Below are positions 16,606-25,268 of a stretch of 64,000 bases of DNA, in pieces. Positions within the stretch are counted from its first letter, which is position 1. Every line of letters begins with the position of its first letter. The translations under genes were made by a program, and so were the position numbers. The DNA is from Acetobacteraceae bacterium (GTDB lineage: Bacteria; Pseudomonadota; Alphaproteobacteria; Acetobacterales; Acetobacteraceae), in NCBI GenBank assembly GCA_024280945.1, contig JAMXLO010000002.1, forward strand, positions 62,001 to 126,000, read 5' to 3'. The notes under the pieces were generated by a model. That model did not search any database and had not been told where the DNA came from. It was given only the letters and a program-made list of their open reading frames with translations.

Positions 16606-17532
16606 ATGACGGCGGGCTTGGGTCTTGGTCTGGTGCCGGGGGCAGGCTGGCGAGCCAGCGAGATTCAAGATGTCGCACGGGCCGCAGAAGATGCGGGATT
16701 CGATGCGGTCTTCTGCACCGAGTTGAACAACGACGCGATCGGCACCGCGCAGTTGATGGGTCTGGCCACTCGGCGGATCAGAGTCGGAACTTGGGTCGCC
16801 CACACATTCCTGCGGCTGCCCTATCTCTGCGCCAAGGCTGCTATTCTCGCCGGGGACGCCACCGACGGAAGAATGATCCTGGGTCTCGGCGTGAGCCATC
16901 AGCCGGTGAACAAGGCGCTCGGCATCGAGATGGCCGATCCAGTCGGCACCCTACGCAGCTATGCCACCGAGGTCATCGCCTGGCTCCGCGGCGACGGACC
17001 CGCAACGCATCTTCCGCAGCAACCCTCGCCTGTTCCGGTTCCTGTCTATCTCGCGGCCCTGACCTCGCAGAACGTCGAACTGGCCGGTGAGATCGCCGAC
17101 GGCGTGATGCCTCTATGGTGGTCGGTTGAAAGAGTCGAGCGAAGCAGGCGGTGGATCGAACGCGGCCGTGCCAGATCAGGAAAACGTGGCACATTCGAGA
17201 TGGCCCTCGGCCTGCCGACCTATGTCGGAAATGACATTGACGCCTTGCGGGCAGCCGCGCGGGCCAACCTGGGTTTTTTCACCGGCCTGCCGTTCTTCCA
17301 GCGCTTGCTGCGGGCGAGTGGCTTCGCTGAGGAAGCCAGTAAGGCCGAGTGGGGCGGTGGTGGCGAGGCGTTGAGCGACCGTGTCCTCGACGCAATCTGC
17401 TTGCTCGGTCCGATCGAACGATGCCGCGAGCGAATTGCTGCTTATCGTGAAGCCGGCCTCGATCTGCCCATCCTCTGGCCGGCTCTTGGCGTCCAGAACG
17501 CCCGCGAGATCATCGCGGTCTTCTCGCGATGA
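16606..17532 (+). CDS. LLM class flavin-dependent oxidoreductase
   Basis: 308 residues, luciferase-like monooxygenase TIM barrel. Visible are GLGLGLVPGAGWRASEIQDVARAAEDAGFDAVF in outline, then LATRRIRVGTWV, and DGRMILGLGVSHQPVNKALGI, the phosphate-binding region of the F420/FMN group. The C-terminal LDLPILWPALG matches F420-dependent reductases more than alkanesulfonate monooxygenases, but the cofactor cannot be decided from sequence alone. ATG 16606 has GGGAGGA seven bases upstream; the upstream open frame is not conserved in character. It is a single gene, followed by a repeat-rich intergenic stretch. Confidence 0.87.
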   Translation: MTAGLGLGLVPGAGWRASEIQDVARAAEDAGFDAVFCTELNNDAIGTAQLMGLATRRIRVGTWVAHTFLRLPYLCAKAAILAGDATDGRMILGLGVSHQPVNKALGIEMADPVGTLRSYATEVIAWLRGDGPATHLPQQPSPVPVPVYLAALTSQNVELAGEIADGVMPLWWSVERVERSRRWIERGRARSGKRGTFEMALGLPTYVGNDIDALRAAARANLGFFTGLPFFQRLLRASGFAEEASKAEWGGGGEALSDRVLDAICLLGPIERCRERIAAYREAGLDLPILWPALGVQNAREIIAVFSR

Positions 17533-17567
17533 TGCCTGGTATCGGTGAAGCGTGCATCGGCCTCACG

Positions 17568-17605
17568 TGTCATTGCGACTCTCGTGGATGCGAGAGGAAG
17601 CAATC
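17568..17605 (+). repeat. REP-like element, TGTCATTGCGA family, copy 1
   Basis: TGTCATTGCGAC is followed by a hairpin (CTCTCG-tggatg-CGAGAG) and AAGCAATC. The same order recurs at 45658 and, inverted and partial, at 24356. It lies intergenic after the LLM gene. Confidence 0.7.
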
Positions 17606-17668
17606 TCGCGCCAGGTGCGCGCCTGGCCCGAGGTAGCTTCGTCCCGCCACGCTTCACCGCAGGTCTCT

Positions 17669-17767
17669 TAGAGCGCGATCGCTTGAAGCGGAATCGTTGG
17701 AAAGCGTGAATCGCGCTCTACACCAATGAATCGCAGAGCATGATCGGGTCAACCTGATCCGATCATG
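17669..17767. repeat. Mosaic palindromic intergenic element (RIME-like)
   Basis: Two successive hairpins: TAGAGCGCGAT (17669-17679) pairs with ATCGCGCTCTA (17710-17720), and CATGATCGG (17739-17747) pairs with CCGATCATG (17759-17767). The arrangement resembles the intergenic mosaic elements known from rhizobia and relatives. It ends 20 bases before lysE-family ATG 17788 and may also influence read-through into that gene. Confidence 0.6.
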
Positions 17768-17787
17768 TCTTAGGAGCGGGAAGAAGA

Positions 17788-18402
17788 ATGCAGCTCGAAC
17801 TCTATCTTGGCTTCGTCATCGCCTCCACCGTGCTCATCCTTATCCCCGGGCCGAACGTCTCGCTGATCGCTGCCAACTCGATCGCCTATGGCATGCGCTA
17901 TGGCCTCTTGACCGTTGCAGGGACCTCGTCTGCCATCGCGTTGCAGCTGGCGCTGACCGCGCTGGGGCTGACCGCGACACTCGGTATCCTTGCTGGCTGG
18001 TTCGAGTGGATACGCTGGATCGGTGTCGGCTACCTGCTGTATCTCGGCATCCGGCAATGGACTACGGAGCCGGTCGATCTCACCCGCACGAAGCCGCAGC
18101 CACGCTCATTCAAGGCGCTCGCGTCGCGTGGCTTCGCGATCTCGCTCACCAATCCAAGGGCGCTGCTGTTCTATAACGCATTCTTCCCACAATTCTTGAC
18201 ACCTGATGCGCCAATCGCGCCGCAGGTGGCATTGCTGTCACTGACTTTCTTTCTTATCGCCGCCGGACTTGATTCTTGCTGGGCGCTGCTTGCGGGTCGT
18301 GTGCGTGGTTTGCTGGCGATGCGCTGCAGGCTGCGCAACCGGCTGTCAGGTGGATTCATGATCGGTGCCGGGATCGGCCTGGCGCTGGCACGTCGCGAGT
18401 AG
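17788..18402 (+). CDS. LysE/RhtB family exporter
   Basis: 204 residues, about six membrane helices. The family-defining N-terminus VIASTVLILIPGPNVSLIAANSIAYGMRYGL is present in outline, with the conserved PGPN motif at residues 20-23. A second conserved block, ALASRGFAISLTNPRALLFYNAFFPQF in outline, lies at 110-136. Members export amino acids or derivatives across the inner membrane; the substrate here is unknown. TAGGAG lies 13 bases upstream of the ATG. The gene is monocistronic, between a repeat element and a convergent GFA gene. Confidence 0.92.
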   Translation: MQLELYLGFVIASTVLILIPGPNVSLIAANSIAYGMRYGLLTVAGTSSAIALQLALTALGLTATLGILAGWFEWIRWIGVGYLLYLGIRQWTTEPVDLTRTKPQPRSFKALASRGFAISLTNPRALLFYNAFFPQFLTPDAPIAPQVALLSLTFFLIAAGLDSCWALLAGRVRGLLAMRCRLRNRLSGGFMIGAGIGLALARRE

Positions 18403-18519
18403 CCATCGGTTCGGCGGACGCGCGAAGAAGCGGGGCAGTCACTGAAATCACGATGCTTTCTGCTGCGATCCAATCGTCGCATTCAGTTATCCAGCGACGT
18501 TCAACCCAGGCTGCGGTCT

Positions 18520-18927
18520 CTACTGTCGCTCCGACTTCGGGACTTCACGCAAGTCCATCGACCAGGACAGCGCCGAACGGCACCAGATTTGCCGCCTTGG
18601 TGCTGCGAACTGCGCACGTTGATCGATTCCGCCAATGCGCAGCCCGTATGTCGATGGGTTTGGCTCCGGCGAGGTGGAGTAGATCGGCGTGCCGCATTCC
18701 GGGCAGAACCCGTGCGCGCGCTTGTTCCCGCTCTCAGCCGTTTTCATGTAGACCTTCGGCGTCCCACCGACAAGCTTGAAGGTCCCTGGCAGGCTGGCGA
18801 TGTTGGCGCGAAACGCCGTACCGGTCAGCTTCTGGCAATCCGTGCAATGACACACCCGGACTGTCCCCGGATCGACCTCTGCCTCGTAGCTGATGTTTCC
18901 GCAGTGGCACCCGCCGGTGATTTTCAT
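18520..18927 (-). CDS. GFA family protein (CENP-V/GFA domain)
   Basis: 135 residues. Zinc-binding cysteines appear in the canonical order: GGCHCGNISYE (Cys7, Cys9), VCHCTDCQKLTG and HGFCPECGTPIYS. This is the glutathione-dependent formaldehyde-activating (GFA/CENP-V) fold, and most members of this size have no proven formaldehyde activity. The last 15 residues are a short, poorly conserved tail. No ribosome binding site stands out before the ATG. It is convergent with the LysE gene and unlinked to any formaldehyde pathway in the window. Confidence 0.9.
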   Translation of the reverse strand: MKITGGCHCGNISYEAEVDPGTVRVCHCTDCQKLTGTAFRANIASLPGTFKLVGGTPKVYMKTAESGNKRAHGFCPECGTPIYSTSPEPNPSTYGLRIGGIDQRAQFAAPRRQIWCRSALSWSMDLREVPKSERQ

Positions 18928-19047
18928 GATTGTCTCGTCCCTCCCTCGTCATCCCCGCGCCCGCATCATCCGCGCGCCCGCGGGATCGAGCCTATCGACG
19001 GCGGGGAATGATGAAGCCTCCGACGCCGCGCCGATCAATTCCTCAGG

Positions 19048-20226
19048 CTAGAAGCTCAACGGCTCCTGGATGACCGGTGTCCAGCGCCCATCCTTCACCA
19101 CCGACAGGAACGACTGATTGGACGCATGGTGATTGGTGGAGTTCAGCGACAGTGGCGGACCACCGAAAATGTCGCGCCAGTCCTGCATACTCTCCATCGC
19201 CACGATGAAGCTGTCCGTCGTGAGATCGCGTCCCGCCTTCTGCAGCGCTGCCACGGTGAAGCCTGCGGCGACGTAGCCGGCCTCGCCGAGATAGTTGGGG
19301 TCGATGCCGAAGGTCTGCCTGAACTTGGTCGCGAACGCGTGGACTTCGGGTCGCGGATCGTCCGGATAGCGATAGGGCGCCGGCGACATCGAAAAGAACC
19401 CTTCCGCGGGACCGCCGGGTGCCTCAGCGACAGCCGTGGAATAGGTGGCGAAATTCCCCATGAAGATCGGATTCCAGTCGATCTTGTGCGCCGTCTGCAG
19501 AATGATCACCGTGTCCTTCACGATGCTGCCAAGTACGATGAGATCGCAGTTGGCGTCGCGCAGCTTGGCGATTGCGCCGTTGAAGTCGGTGTCCGTGGGC
19601 TTGTGACCCGTAGTGCCGCCCAACTTCAGCCCCATCGCCTCGACCTGCGCCTTCGCACCGGCCAGCACGTCGCGGCCATAGTCGGTGTCCTGATACATCA
19701 CGCCGACCGTCTTGACGCCCTTCGTAGCGGCGAAGTGCTTCACGCCGGCCCGCATTTGGTCATAGTACGAGGCGAACTGGCCAAACTTGTACTTGTTGAA
19801 CGGTTCGTACATCGAGCGCGCACAGGTCGTCGGGAAAACGTTCGGCACTCCCTTCTCGATCATCGACGGCATCACCGCATCGTTCATCGGCGTACCGCCA
19901 TTGCCCACCGCCAAAAAGATGTTGTCGCGGTTCAGCAGCTTGTTCATCGCCTGCACCGCCTTCGGCACGGTGTATTCCATATCCTCGACGATGAAGCGGA
20001 TCTTGCGCCCGTGCACTCCACCCTTGGTATTGGCTTCATCGAAGGCCAGCCGCATGCCATCGGCATTGTTGACGCCCTGGACGGCGGTAACCCCGGACAG
20101 GTCGGCCATGCAGCCGATGACGATTTCGTTGTCGCTGACGCCACGCGTGGCTGCGCGCGCGATGGCTGGAGCGAACAGAGTGCTTGTGGCCGCCACCAGC
20201 GTCTGGCGTCGCGTAAGTCTCGGCAT
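19048..20226 (-). CDS. ABC-type branched-chain amino acid-like binding protein
   Basis: 392 residues. A Tat-like signal, LTRRQTLVAATSTLFAPAIARA, precedes a Leu/Ile/Val-binding (Peripla_BP_6) domain. Motifs are IVIGCMADLSGVTAVQGVNNADGM in outline, GVHGRKIRFIVEDMEY and a typical GVMYQDTDYGRDVLAGAK hinge region. No livHMGF-type permease or ATPase gene is adjacent. It precedes a class-III aminotransferase on the other side in the same orientation (31-base gap, aminotransferase upstream). The ligand is likely a carboxylate or amino acid-like compound handled by the neighbouring enzymes, which is inference. Confidence 0.88.
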   Translation of the reverse strand: MPRLTRRQTLVAATSTLFAPAIARAATRGVSDNEIVIGCMADLSGVTAVQGVNNADGMRLAFDEANTKGGVHGRKIRFIVEDMEYTVPKAVQAMNKLLNRDNIFLAVGNGGTPMNDAVMPSMIEKGVPNVFPTTCARSMYEPFNKYKFGQFASYYDQMRAGVKHFAATKGVKTVGVMYQDTDYGRDVLAGAKAQVEAMGLKLGGTTGHKPTDTDFNGAIAKLRDANCDLIVLGSIVKDTVIILQTAHKIDWNPIFMGNFATYSTAVAEAPGGPAEGFFSMSPAPYRYPDDPRPEVHAFATKFRQTFGIDPNYLGEAGYVAAGFTVAALQKAGRDLTTDSFIVAMESMQDWRDIFGGPPLSLNSTNHHASNQSFLSVVKDGRWTPVIQEPLSF

Positions 20227-20257
20227 TGTCGTACTTTCCTCCCTGTCGTGGTTCGGG

Positions 20258-21574
20258 TTATCCGCCGTTCAGGAGTGACCTTCGGCTGGCAAGAAACTCC
20301 TCCACCGCAGACGCGAGCCGATCGCATTCGGCATCGCCGATCGGCAGGCAGAGGGTGAACATGCCGCGCCGCGCCAGCCAGATCCCTTGCGCCAGCATGT
20401 CAAAAAAGAACAGTTCTTTCAGTTTCTGATCGCCCTTCGCCGCATCCGCCGGCGAACGGACCGGATGGCGCGTAAAATGCACCGCCAACATCGAGCCGAT
20501 GCCGGTGAATTGCATCGGCGCGTTCTGTGCGCGGCACAGCGCATTCAGCCGCTCGCGCAGCGCATCGCCGCGAGCGTTCAGGGCGCGCGCAGCATCGGGA
20601 GTATAGATCTCTGTCAGCCCAGCCAGGCCGGCCGACATGGTCAGCACATTGTTGTTGAACGTGCCCGCATGCGGCAGCGCGTCGGGCCGACGCGGGTCGA
20701 ACAGGTCCATGATGTCGGCGCGCCCGCCGAAGGCGCCGAACGACATGCCGCCGCCGATATATTTTCCGAATGTGGTCAGGTCGGGCTTGACGCCGCGCAC
20801 CTGCTGCAGCCCGCCCGGCGCCAGCCGCGAGGTCATCACTTCGTCCAGGATCAGCAGCGCACCCACCTTGGTGGTCTGCTCGCGCAGCATGGTCAGAAAC
20901 TCGGGTGCAGCCGCGATGCAGCCGCCACCCCCCATCATCGGTTCCAGAATCACCAATGCGAGGTCTGAGGCGTGCTGCTCGATCAGCGCGCGCGTGGCGG
21001 CGATGTCGTTATAGGCTGCCAGCACATACTCGAACGGCGCGTTGATCGGCGAGCCGCCACCGGCAAAGCCGAACACCGCGCCGTGGTAGCCGCCGTTGAA
21101 CACCATCACCTTCGACCGACCGGTGAAGATGCGCCCGACCGAAATCGCCAGCAGGTTCGCCTCGGTGCCGGAGTTGGTGAAGCGTACACGCTCCAGTCCG
21201 AACCGGTCGCAGACGGCGCGGGCGAATCTCGCCTCGATCAGGTTGGTGCCGCCGAAGTTGACGCCGGCATCCAGTGCGCGATCCACCGCGGCACGGATCA
21301 CGGGATGCGAATGGCCATAAATGCCGGCGGTGTATTCGCCGAGAAAGTCGATGTACTCGGCACCGTCCAGGTCCCACAGCCGGCATCCTTCGCCGCGCGC
21401 GATGCCGAGCGGAAACGGCGCGTAGTGCAGCACCGTGCGGGTGTTGCCGCCCGGCATGACTGCGGTGGCCTCCACGAAGCGGGCGAGGCTCTTTGGGTTG
21501 CGCTTGACATACGCTTCCTTCGCCTCGGCCAGGGCCGCGTCGATATCCGCGTTGCGCAATTCCGTCTCGCTCAT
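20258..21574 (-). CDS. Class III aminotransferase, glutamate-1-semialdehyde mutase-like
   Basis: 438 residues, fold-type I PLP enzyme. Key positions are the cofactor phosphate region [13 protein letters not shown] (residues 132-144), GGYHGAVFG, Asp244 in [11 protein letters not shown] and the Schiff-base Lys271 in [19 protein letters not shown]. It resembles HemL-type aminomutases, but true HemL is a housekeeping enzyme with a different context. Such paralogues act on other amino acids or amines. The substrate is not predictable. It is the first gene of a minus-strand pair with a periplasmic binding protein and is divergent from apt. Confidence 0.9.
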   Translation of the reverse strand: MSETELRNADIDAALAEAKEAYVKRNPKSLARFVEATAVMPGGNTRTVLHYAPFPLGIARGEGCRLWDLDGAEYIDFLGEYTAGIYGHSHPVIRAAVDRALDAGVNFGGTNLIEARFARAVCDRFGLERVRFTNSGTEANLLAISVGRIFTGRSKVMVFNGGYHGAVFGFAGGGSPINAPFEYVLAAYNDIAATRALIEQHASDLALVILEPMMGGGGCIAAAPEFLTMLREQTTKVGALLILDEVMTSRLAPGGLQQVRGVKPDLTTFGKYIGGGMSFGAFGGRADIMDLFDPRRPDALPHAGTFNNNVLTMSAGLAGLTEIYTPDAARALNARGDALRERLNALCRAQNAPMQFTGIGSMLAVHFTRHPVRSPADAAKGDQKLKELFFFDMLAQGIWLARRGMFTLCLPIGDAECDRLASAVEEFLASRRSLLNGG

Positions 21575-21700
21575 CAGGCGCCTCCGCTATGTCACCGACA
21601 GTCTGCCCGCCCATCCGGTCGTTCGGCAACCGGCTGCATTGCAGGTCCGTGCCCCGCGTTCTACATGCGACACCGAACCCGTGTTGGGAAAGGCAGGCGC

Positions 21701-22216
21701 ATGGACCTAAAGGAATATATCCGGGGGATTCCGGATTTTCCGAAGCCCGGCATCCTGTTCTACGACATCTCGACGTTGCTGCGGGACGCGGATGCTTGGC
21801 AGGTGGCGATGGGTCGCATGGCGAAGGCGGTGCGTGCCTATCAGCCTGACATGCTCGCCGGCATCGAGAGCCGCGGCTTCCTGATCGCCGCGCCGCTGGC
21901 TCTGAAACTCGGTTGCGGCTTCATCATGCTGCGCAAGCGCGGCAAGTTGCCCGGCGAGACGGTCGGCCTGAACTACGCGCTCGAATACGGCATGGACCGG
22001 ATCGAGGTGCAGGCCGACGCGATCCAGCGCGGCCAACGTGTGGTCGTGGTCGACGACCTTTTGGCGACCGGTGGAACCATGGCGGCCGGCATCAATCTGC
22101 TGCGTGAACTGGGCGCCATGGTGCCGGCGGCCGCGGCCCTGATCGAGCTGACCTTCCTGAAGGGGCGTGGCCGTCTCGACATCCCATGCGAGGCGCTGGT
22201 TTCTTACGACGCCTAG
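21701..22216 (+). CDS. apt: Adenine phosphoribosyltransferase
   Basis: 171 residues, the normal length for Apt. It converts adenine and PRPP to AMP in purine salvage, in the cytoplasm. The start [18 protein letters not shown] is the family hallmark, with [14 protein letters not shown] and the PRPP loop [14 protein letters not shown] at residues 114-127. The ATG at 21701 follows AAAGGCAGG. Its TAG stop (22214-22216) coincides with the first CTAG of the repeat element 22213-22289. This insertion may therefore have supplied the present C-terminus. Confidence 0.95.
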   Translation: MDLKEYIRGIPDFPKPGILFYDISTLLRDADAWQVAMGRMAKAVRAYQPDMLAGIESRGFLIAAPLALKLGCGFIMLRKRGKLPGETVGLNYALEYGMDRIEVQADAIQRGQRVVVVDDLLATGGTMAAGINLLRELGAMVPAAAALIELTFLKGRGRLDIPCEALVSYDA

Positions 22217-22289
22217 TGTGGTGGTTCCGAAGTCCGCCACTTTGTGGATCAGCCGCCGTAGCGGACTTCGGAACCAGAAACCACACTAG
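22213..22289. repeat. MITE-like hairpin A, CTAG-bounded
   Basis: A 77-bp inverted repeat. The left end CTAGTGTGG continues as TGGTTCCGAAGTCCGC, and the right end is its reverse complement with four extra bases. The TA of the terminal CTAG is a typical IS630/Tc1-mariner target duplication. It carries no coding frame. Confidence 0.75.
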
Positions 22290-22302
22290 CATCAATGGTT
22301 TG

Positions 22303-22378
22303 CTAGTGTCCTTATCGATATCGGAAGTCCGCATCTAACGGATCCACACTGTAACGGACTTCCGAATCGGGACACTAG
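22303..22378. repeat. MITE-like hairpin B, CTAG-bounded
   Basis: A 76-bp inverted repeat, CTAGTGTCC..TCGGAAGTCCG and reverse complement ..GGACACTAG. It shares its CTAGTGT ends and CGGAAGTCCG-type core with element A, from which 13 bases separate it. The two are related but not identical. Confidence 0.75.
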
Positions 22379-22450
22379 ACAAACTGGCCGGCCTGGTCTT
22401 TGCGCGTTGGCTGGTTCAGGCTAGGAAGGTCGCATGGTTGGGATGCCGGG

Positions 22451-23521
22451 ATGACCGACCTGCCGCCGAGTCGGCGCCGATTGCTGACATGGGCGACGAC
22501 ACTGCCCGCCGCGATGCGGGCAGGAGCGTTGTCGGCCGCGCCTTCGCCGACGGCGGTCGCGCCATTTGCCGAACCGGCAAAACTGCTGGTTGCGGGCCCT
22601 GCCGATGGGGCACTGAATCGCTGGGCCGATGCGCTGCTGCCGGCACTCGAGCAGTCGTTGCCGCCTGACACATCCATCCGCCGGGTCGAGGTCGGCAGCG
22701 CCGATGGTGTGACCGGCGCCAATCAGTTCGAGGTTCGTGGCGTACCCGATGGCCAGACCGTGCTATTGGCGCCCGGACAGGCGGCTCTTGCCTGGATGGT
22801 CGGCGATCCGCGCGCGAAATTCGACGTTGCGCACTGGGTGCCCGTGGTGGCGGGAACCCGTGTCGGGCTTGTCGTCGGTCGGACCAGCGTTTTGGCAGGC
22901 GACCCTCATGCCCGCATCGTGGCGACAAACCCGGCAGGCTCCGATCTCGTCGCGCTGCTCGGCCTTTACTTGCTGGGCGTGCGCTTGGAAGTGGTGTTCG
23001 GTCCCGTCGAACCAGATGCGGCCGAAACGGCGTTCCTGCAGGGCTCCGCCGATGTGGTGCTGCTGCACGGGCAGCGCGTCCCCGAACGGTTGGCCGCCTT
23101 GCAGGCTGCGGGCGCGCAACCGCTGTTCACTCTCGGCACATTGGACAATACCGGCCACCTGATCCGCGACGCGACCTACCCGCAGCTGGCGCATTTTTCC
23201 GAACTCTACGCGACCCGGACCGGTGTGCCGCCGAACGGACCGCTCTACGACGCCTGGTGCGCCGCTGCTGCGGCCGTGCAACTGGTGTTCGGCATGGTGC
23301 TGCCGCAGTTGACGCCTGCCGCGATGGTATCGCTCTGGCGGCGGGCCGGCAGTGATGCCGTCGCATCACTCGGCGTGCAGACGATCGCTGCCTCGGCAAA
23401 CGTCCGGCCGTTGGCGGGACCGGTTGCCACCACCAATACCGCGGCAACTGCCGCGAGTTCGGTCGCGATCCAGGAATTGCGCGGCTGGCTCGCCGGTCGG
23501 CTCAACTGGCGTCCGGCCTGA
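22451..23521 (+). CDS. Tat-exported TctC/Bug-like solute binding protein, atypical
   Basis: About 356 residues. A Tat-like signal (SRRRLLTWATTLPAAMRAGALSA, residues 7-29 in outline) leads a divergent two-lobed binding protein. The segment VPDGQTVLLAPGQAALAWMVGDPRAKFDVAHW in outline resembles the PDGxTLL...NP..YD.A.W pattern of tripartite tricarboxylate (TctC/Bug) receptors. The rest is too divergent for a firm family call. No tctA/tctB membrane genes are near. ATG 22451 is chosen since the signal starts there; an ATG-less upstream extension reaches 22400. It precedes the racemase-like gene by 17 bases on the same strand, so it probably belongs to that operon. Confidence 0.7.
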   Translation: MTDLPPSRRRLLTWATTLPAAMRAGALSAAPSPTAVAPFAEPAKLLVAGPADGALNRWADALLPALEQSLPPDTSIRRVEVGSADGVTGANQFEVRGVPDGQTVLLAPGQAALAWMVGDPRAKFDVAHWVPVVAGTRVGLVVGRTSVLAGDPHARIVATNPAGSDLVALLGLYLLGVRLEVVFGPVEPDAAETAFLQGSADVVLLHGQRVPERLAALQAAGAQPLFTLGTLDNTGHLIRDATYPQLAHFSELYATRTGVPPNGPLYDAWCAAAAAVQLVFGMVLPQLTPAAMVSLWRRAGSDAVASLGVQTIAASANVRPLAGPVATTNTAATAASSVAIQELRGWLAGRLNWRPA

Positions 23522-23538
23522 CGCGCAGGAGGTCCACC

Positions 23539-24348
23539 ATGAAGCTCTGGTATCAGAGCATGTCCCGCCAGGCGGAGTGGGGCGGCTATCCGCGCGTGCT
23601 GCGCGGCATTCTTGACAAGGTGCGCGACCCTGAGACCGAGATCCACGTCGCCGGCATCACCGGGATCGGCGGCGTCGGCGATCAGTTCCGCTATCTTGAA
23701 TACCTGGAGACCGGCGAGGTCCTGAAGAATGTCCATCGCGCGGTACGCGAAGGCTTCGATGGGTTTTTGATCGGCAATATCGCCGATCCCGGCCTGCAGG
23801 AGGCGCGCGAGATCGCCGACATCCCGGTGCTGGGCCTCTGCGAGTCAGCGCTGCATATCGCCTGCATGATGGGCACGAGTTTCTCGCTGGTGACGATCAA
23901 CGAGAAGTTCACCCCGCGCATCGTGGAGAATGTGCGTCGCTATGGCTTGCGCGACCGGATGGCCGCGGTGAACCGCATGCAGGTGGATCGGCTGACCGAT
24001 CTCGGCGCTGGCTTCGAGCCAGGTCCCGCGCGCGATGCGATCGCGGCGCAGTTCGAGCGCGCGGCACAGGCCAATGCGCGGGCGGGTGCAGAGGTGGTGA
24101 TCGCCGCCGGTGGTGTGGTGATGGCGCTGCTGGCGCACGCTGATATCCACGAGGCCGCCGGGATGCCGATTCTGAACGGCATTACCAATCTCGTGAAGTT
24201 GGGCGAGATGGCGGTGAGAATGAACCGGCTGATGGGCGGCCGCTTCACCTCCAAGCGCTGCAGCTACGCGCCCCCGCCGCCCGGGCAGATCGTCGAGTTG
24301 CGCAAGCACTACGGTGCAGACGTTTATCCGACGGTGAAGGAGCCATGA
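23539..24348 (+). CDS. Asp/Glu/hydantoin racemase family protein, noncanonical
   Basis: 269 residues with the Asp/Glu racemase fold. Family landmarks are visible: FDGFLIGNIADPGLQEAREIADIPVLGLCESALH in outline at residues 73-106 and the later VVIAAGGVVMALL. In hydantoin and Asp/Glu racemases the two catalytic cysteines sit in the C-F/x-D-P-G and L-G-C-x-G-M loops. Here these positions are Asn80 and Ala189/190, so neither is present. Cys101 is a different position. A racemase reaction is therefore doubtful; a related lyase or isomerase role, as in maleate isomerase relatives, is possible. AGGAGG precedes the ATG by seven bases. The operon continues with a binding-protein-like gene and an aldolase. 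Confidence 0.82.
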   Translation: MKLWYQSMSRQAEWGGYPRVLRGILDKVRDPETEIHVAGITGIGGVGDQFRYLEYLETGEVLKNVHRAVREGFDGFLIGNIADPGLQEAREIADIPVLGLCESALHIACMMGTSFSLVTINEKFTPRIVENVRRYGLRDRMAAVNRMQVDRLTDLGAGFEPGPARDAIAAQFERAAQANARAGAEVVIAAGGVVMALLAHADIHEAAGMPILNGITNLVKLGEMAVRMNRLMGGRFTSKRCSYAPPPPGQIVELRKHYGADVYPTVKEP

Positions 24349-24355
24349 GATTCTG

Positions 24356-24384
24356 GTGTCATCCGCGAGGGTCGCAATGACACG
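24356..24384 (-). repeat. REP-like element, TGTCATTGCGA family, inverted partial copy
   Basis: On the minus strand it reads CGTGTCATTGCGACCCTCG and continues CGGATGACACC, matching the copy at 17566 at all but two of about 25 positions. The start codon of the gene at 24377 lies inside it, and its GAGGG serves as ribosome binding site. Confidence 0.65.
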
Positions 24385-25222
24385 TGAACTCACCCTCCGC
24401 ACCGCTCTGGGCACATCGCCTCTGGTGCGTGCGCTGAAGCAAGGCGCCGTCGCATCGGACCGGGTCGCATTCGACTTCATCGAGGTGGAACCGGTCACTC
24501 GTGCCTTTCGTCGCATGACCCGCGCGATGGAGTTTGACCTGTGCGAGATCGCTCTGACCACCCACGCGCAGGCGCATGCCTGTGGCAAGCCGATCACGGC
24601 TTTGCCCGTCGTGCTGTTGCGCGGTCTGCATCACGCTGCCCTGATCTGCCGGCGGGATTCGCCATTGCGCGGACCGGCGGATCTGGCTGGCAAACGCATC
24701 GGTGTGCGTGCCTGGTCGCAGACCACCGGCGTCTGGGTGCGCGGCATCCTGCACGATGAATACGGTATAGCGCCGGATGCGATGACCTGGATGACCGAGG
24801 AAGACGCCCATGTGCAGGAATTCGTCGACCCACCCTTCGTCCAGCGGATCGCCGCCGGCCAGCGGCTGCCGGCGATGCTGCTCTCCGGCGAAATCGACGC
24901 GGGCATCGCGCTGGCGACGGATCCCGCACAGGTCCGCCCAGTGATTCCGAATGGCGATGCGGTCGCAGCCGAGTGGTCGCGCAAGAGCGGCGTCTACCCG
25001 ATCAATCATGTCGTGGTGGTCAAGGACGCGCTTCTGGCCGAGTATCCCTGGCTCGCCGATGAACTGATGCGGCTGTTCGTCGCGTCGGCGGAAAAATCCG
25101 GTAAGGCCGTGCCGTACGGTGTCGATGCCAACCGTCCTGCCATCGAGTTGCTGATGCGCTATGCTGCCCGGCAGGGATTGATCCCGCGAGCCTACCGCGC
25201 TGAAGAATTGTTCGTGACGTGA
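24377..25222 (+). CDS. 4,5-dihydroxyphthalate decarboxylase-like / ABC binding protein-like
   Basis: 281 residues, no signal peptide, starting MTRELTLRTALGTSPLVRALKQG. The fold is that of type 2 periplasmic binding proteins, and the closest family in sequence character is 4,5-dihydroxyphthalate decarboxylase. The segments ADLAGKRIGVRAWSQTTGVWVRGIL in outline and FVDPPFVQRIA fit that group. The lack of a leader suggests a cytoplasmic enzyme rather than a receptor. ATG 24377 lies in a dispersed repeat that also provides GAGGG. A GTG at 24356 would be the alternative start. The gene is 28 bases after the racemase-like gene and 46 before the aldolase. Confidence 0.78.
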   Translation: MTRELTLRTALGTSPLVRALKQGAVASDRVAFDFIEVEPVTRAFRRMTRAMEFDLCEIALTTHAQAHACGKPITALPVVLLRGLHHAALICRRDSPLRGPADLAGKRIGVRAWSQTTGVWVRGILHDEYGIAPDAMTWMTEEDAHVQEFVDPPFVQRIAAGQRLPAMLLSGEIDAGIALATDPAQVRPVIPNGDAVAAEWSRKSGVYPINHVVVVKDALLAEYPWLADELMRLFVASAEKSGKAVPYGVDANRPAIELLMRYAARQGLIPRAYRAEELFVT

Positions 25223-25268
25223 TGCCCTCGCGTACGCGGGGGCTGAAACGACGTGTGAGGAGGAGACG

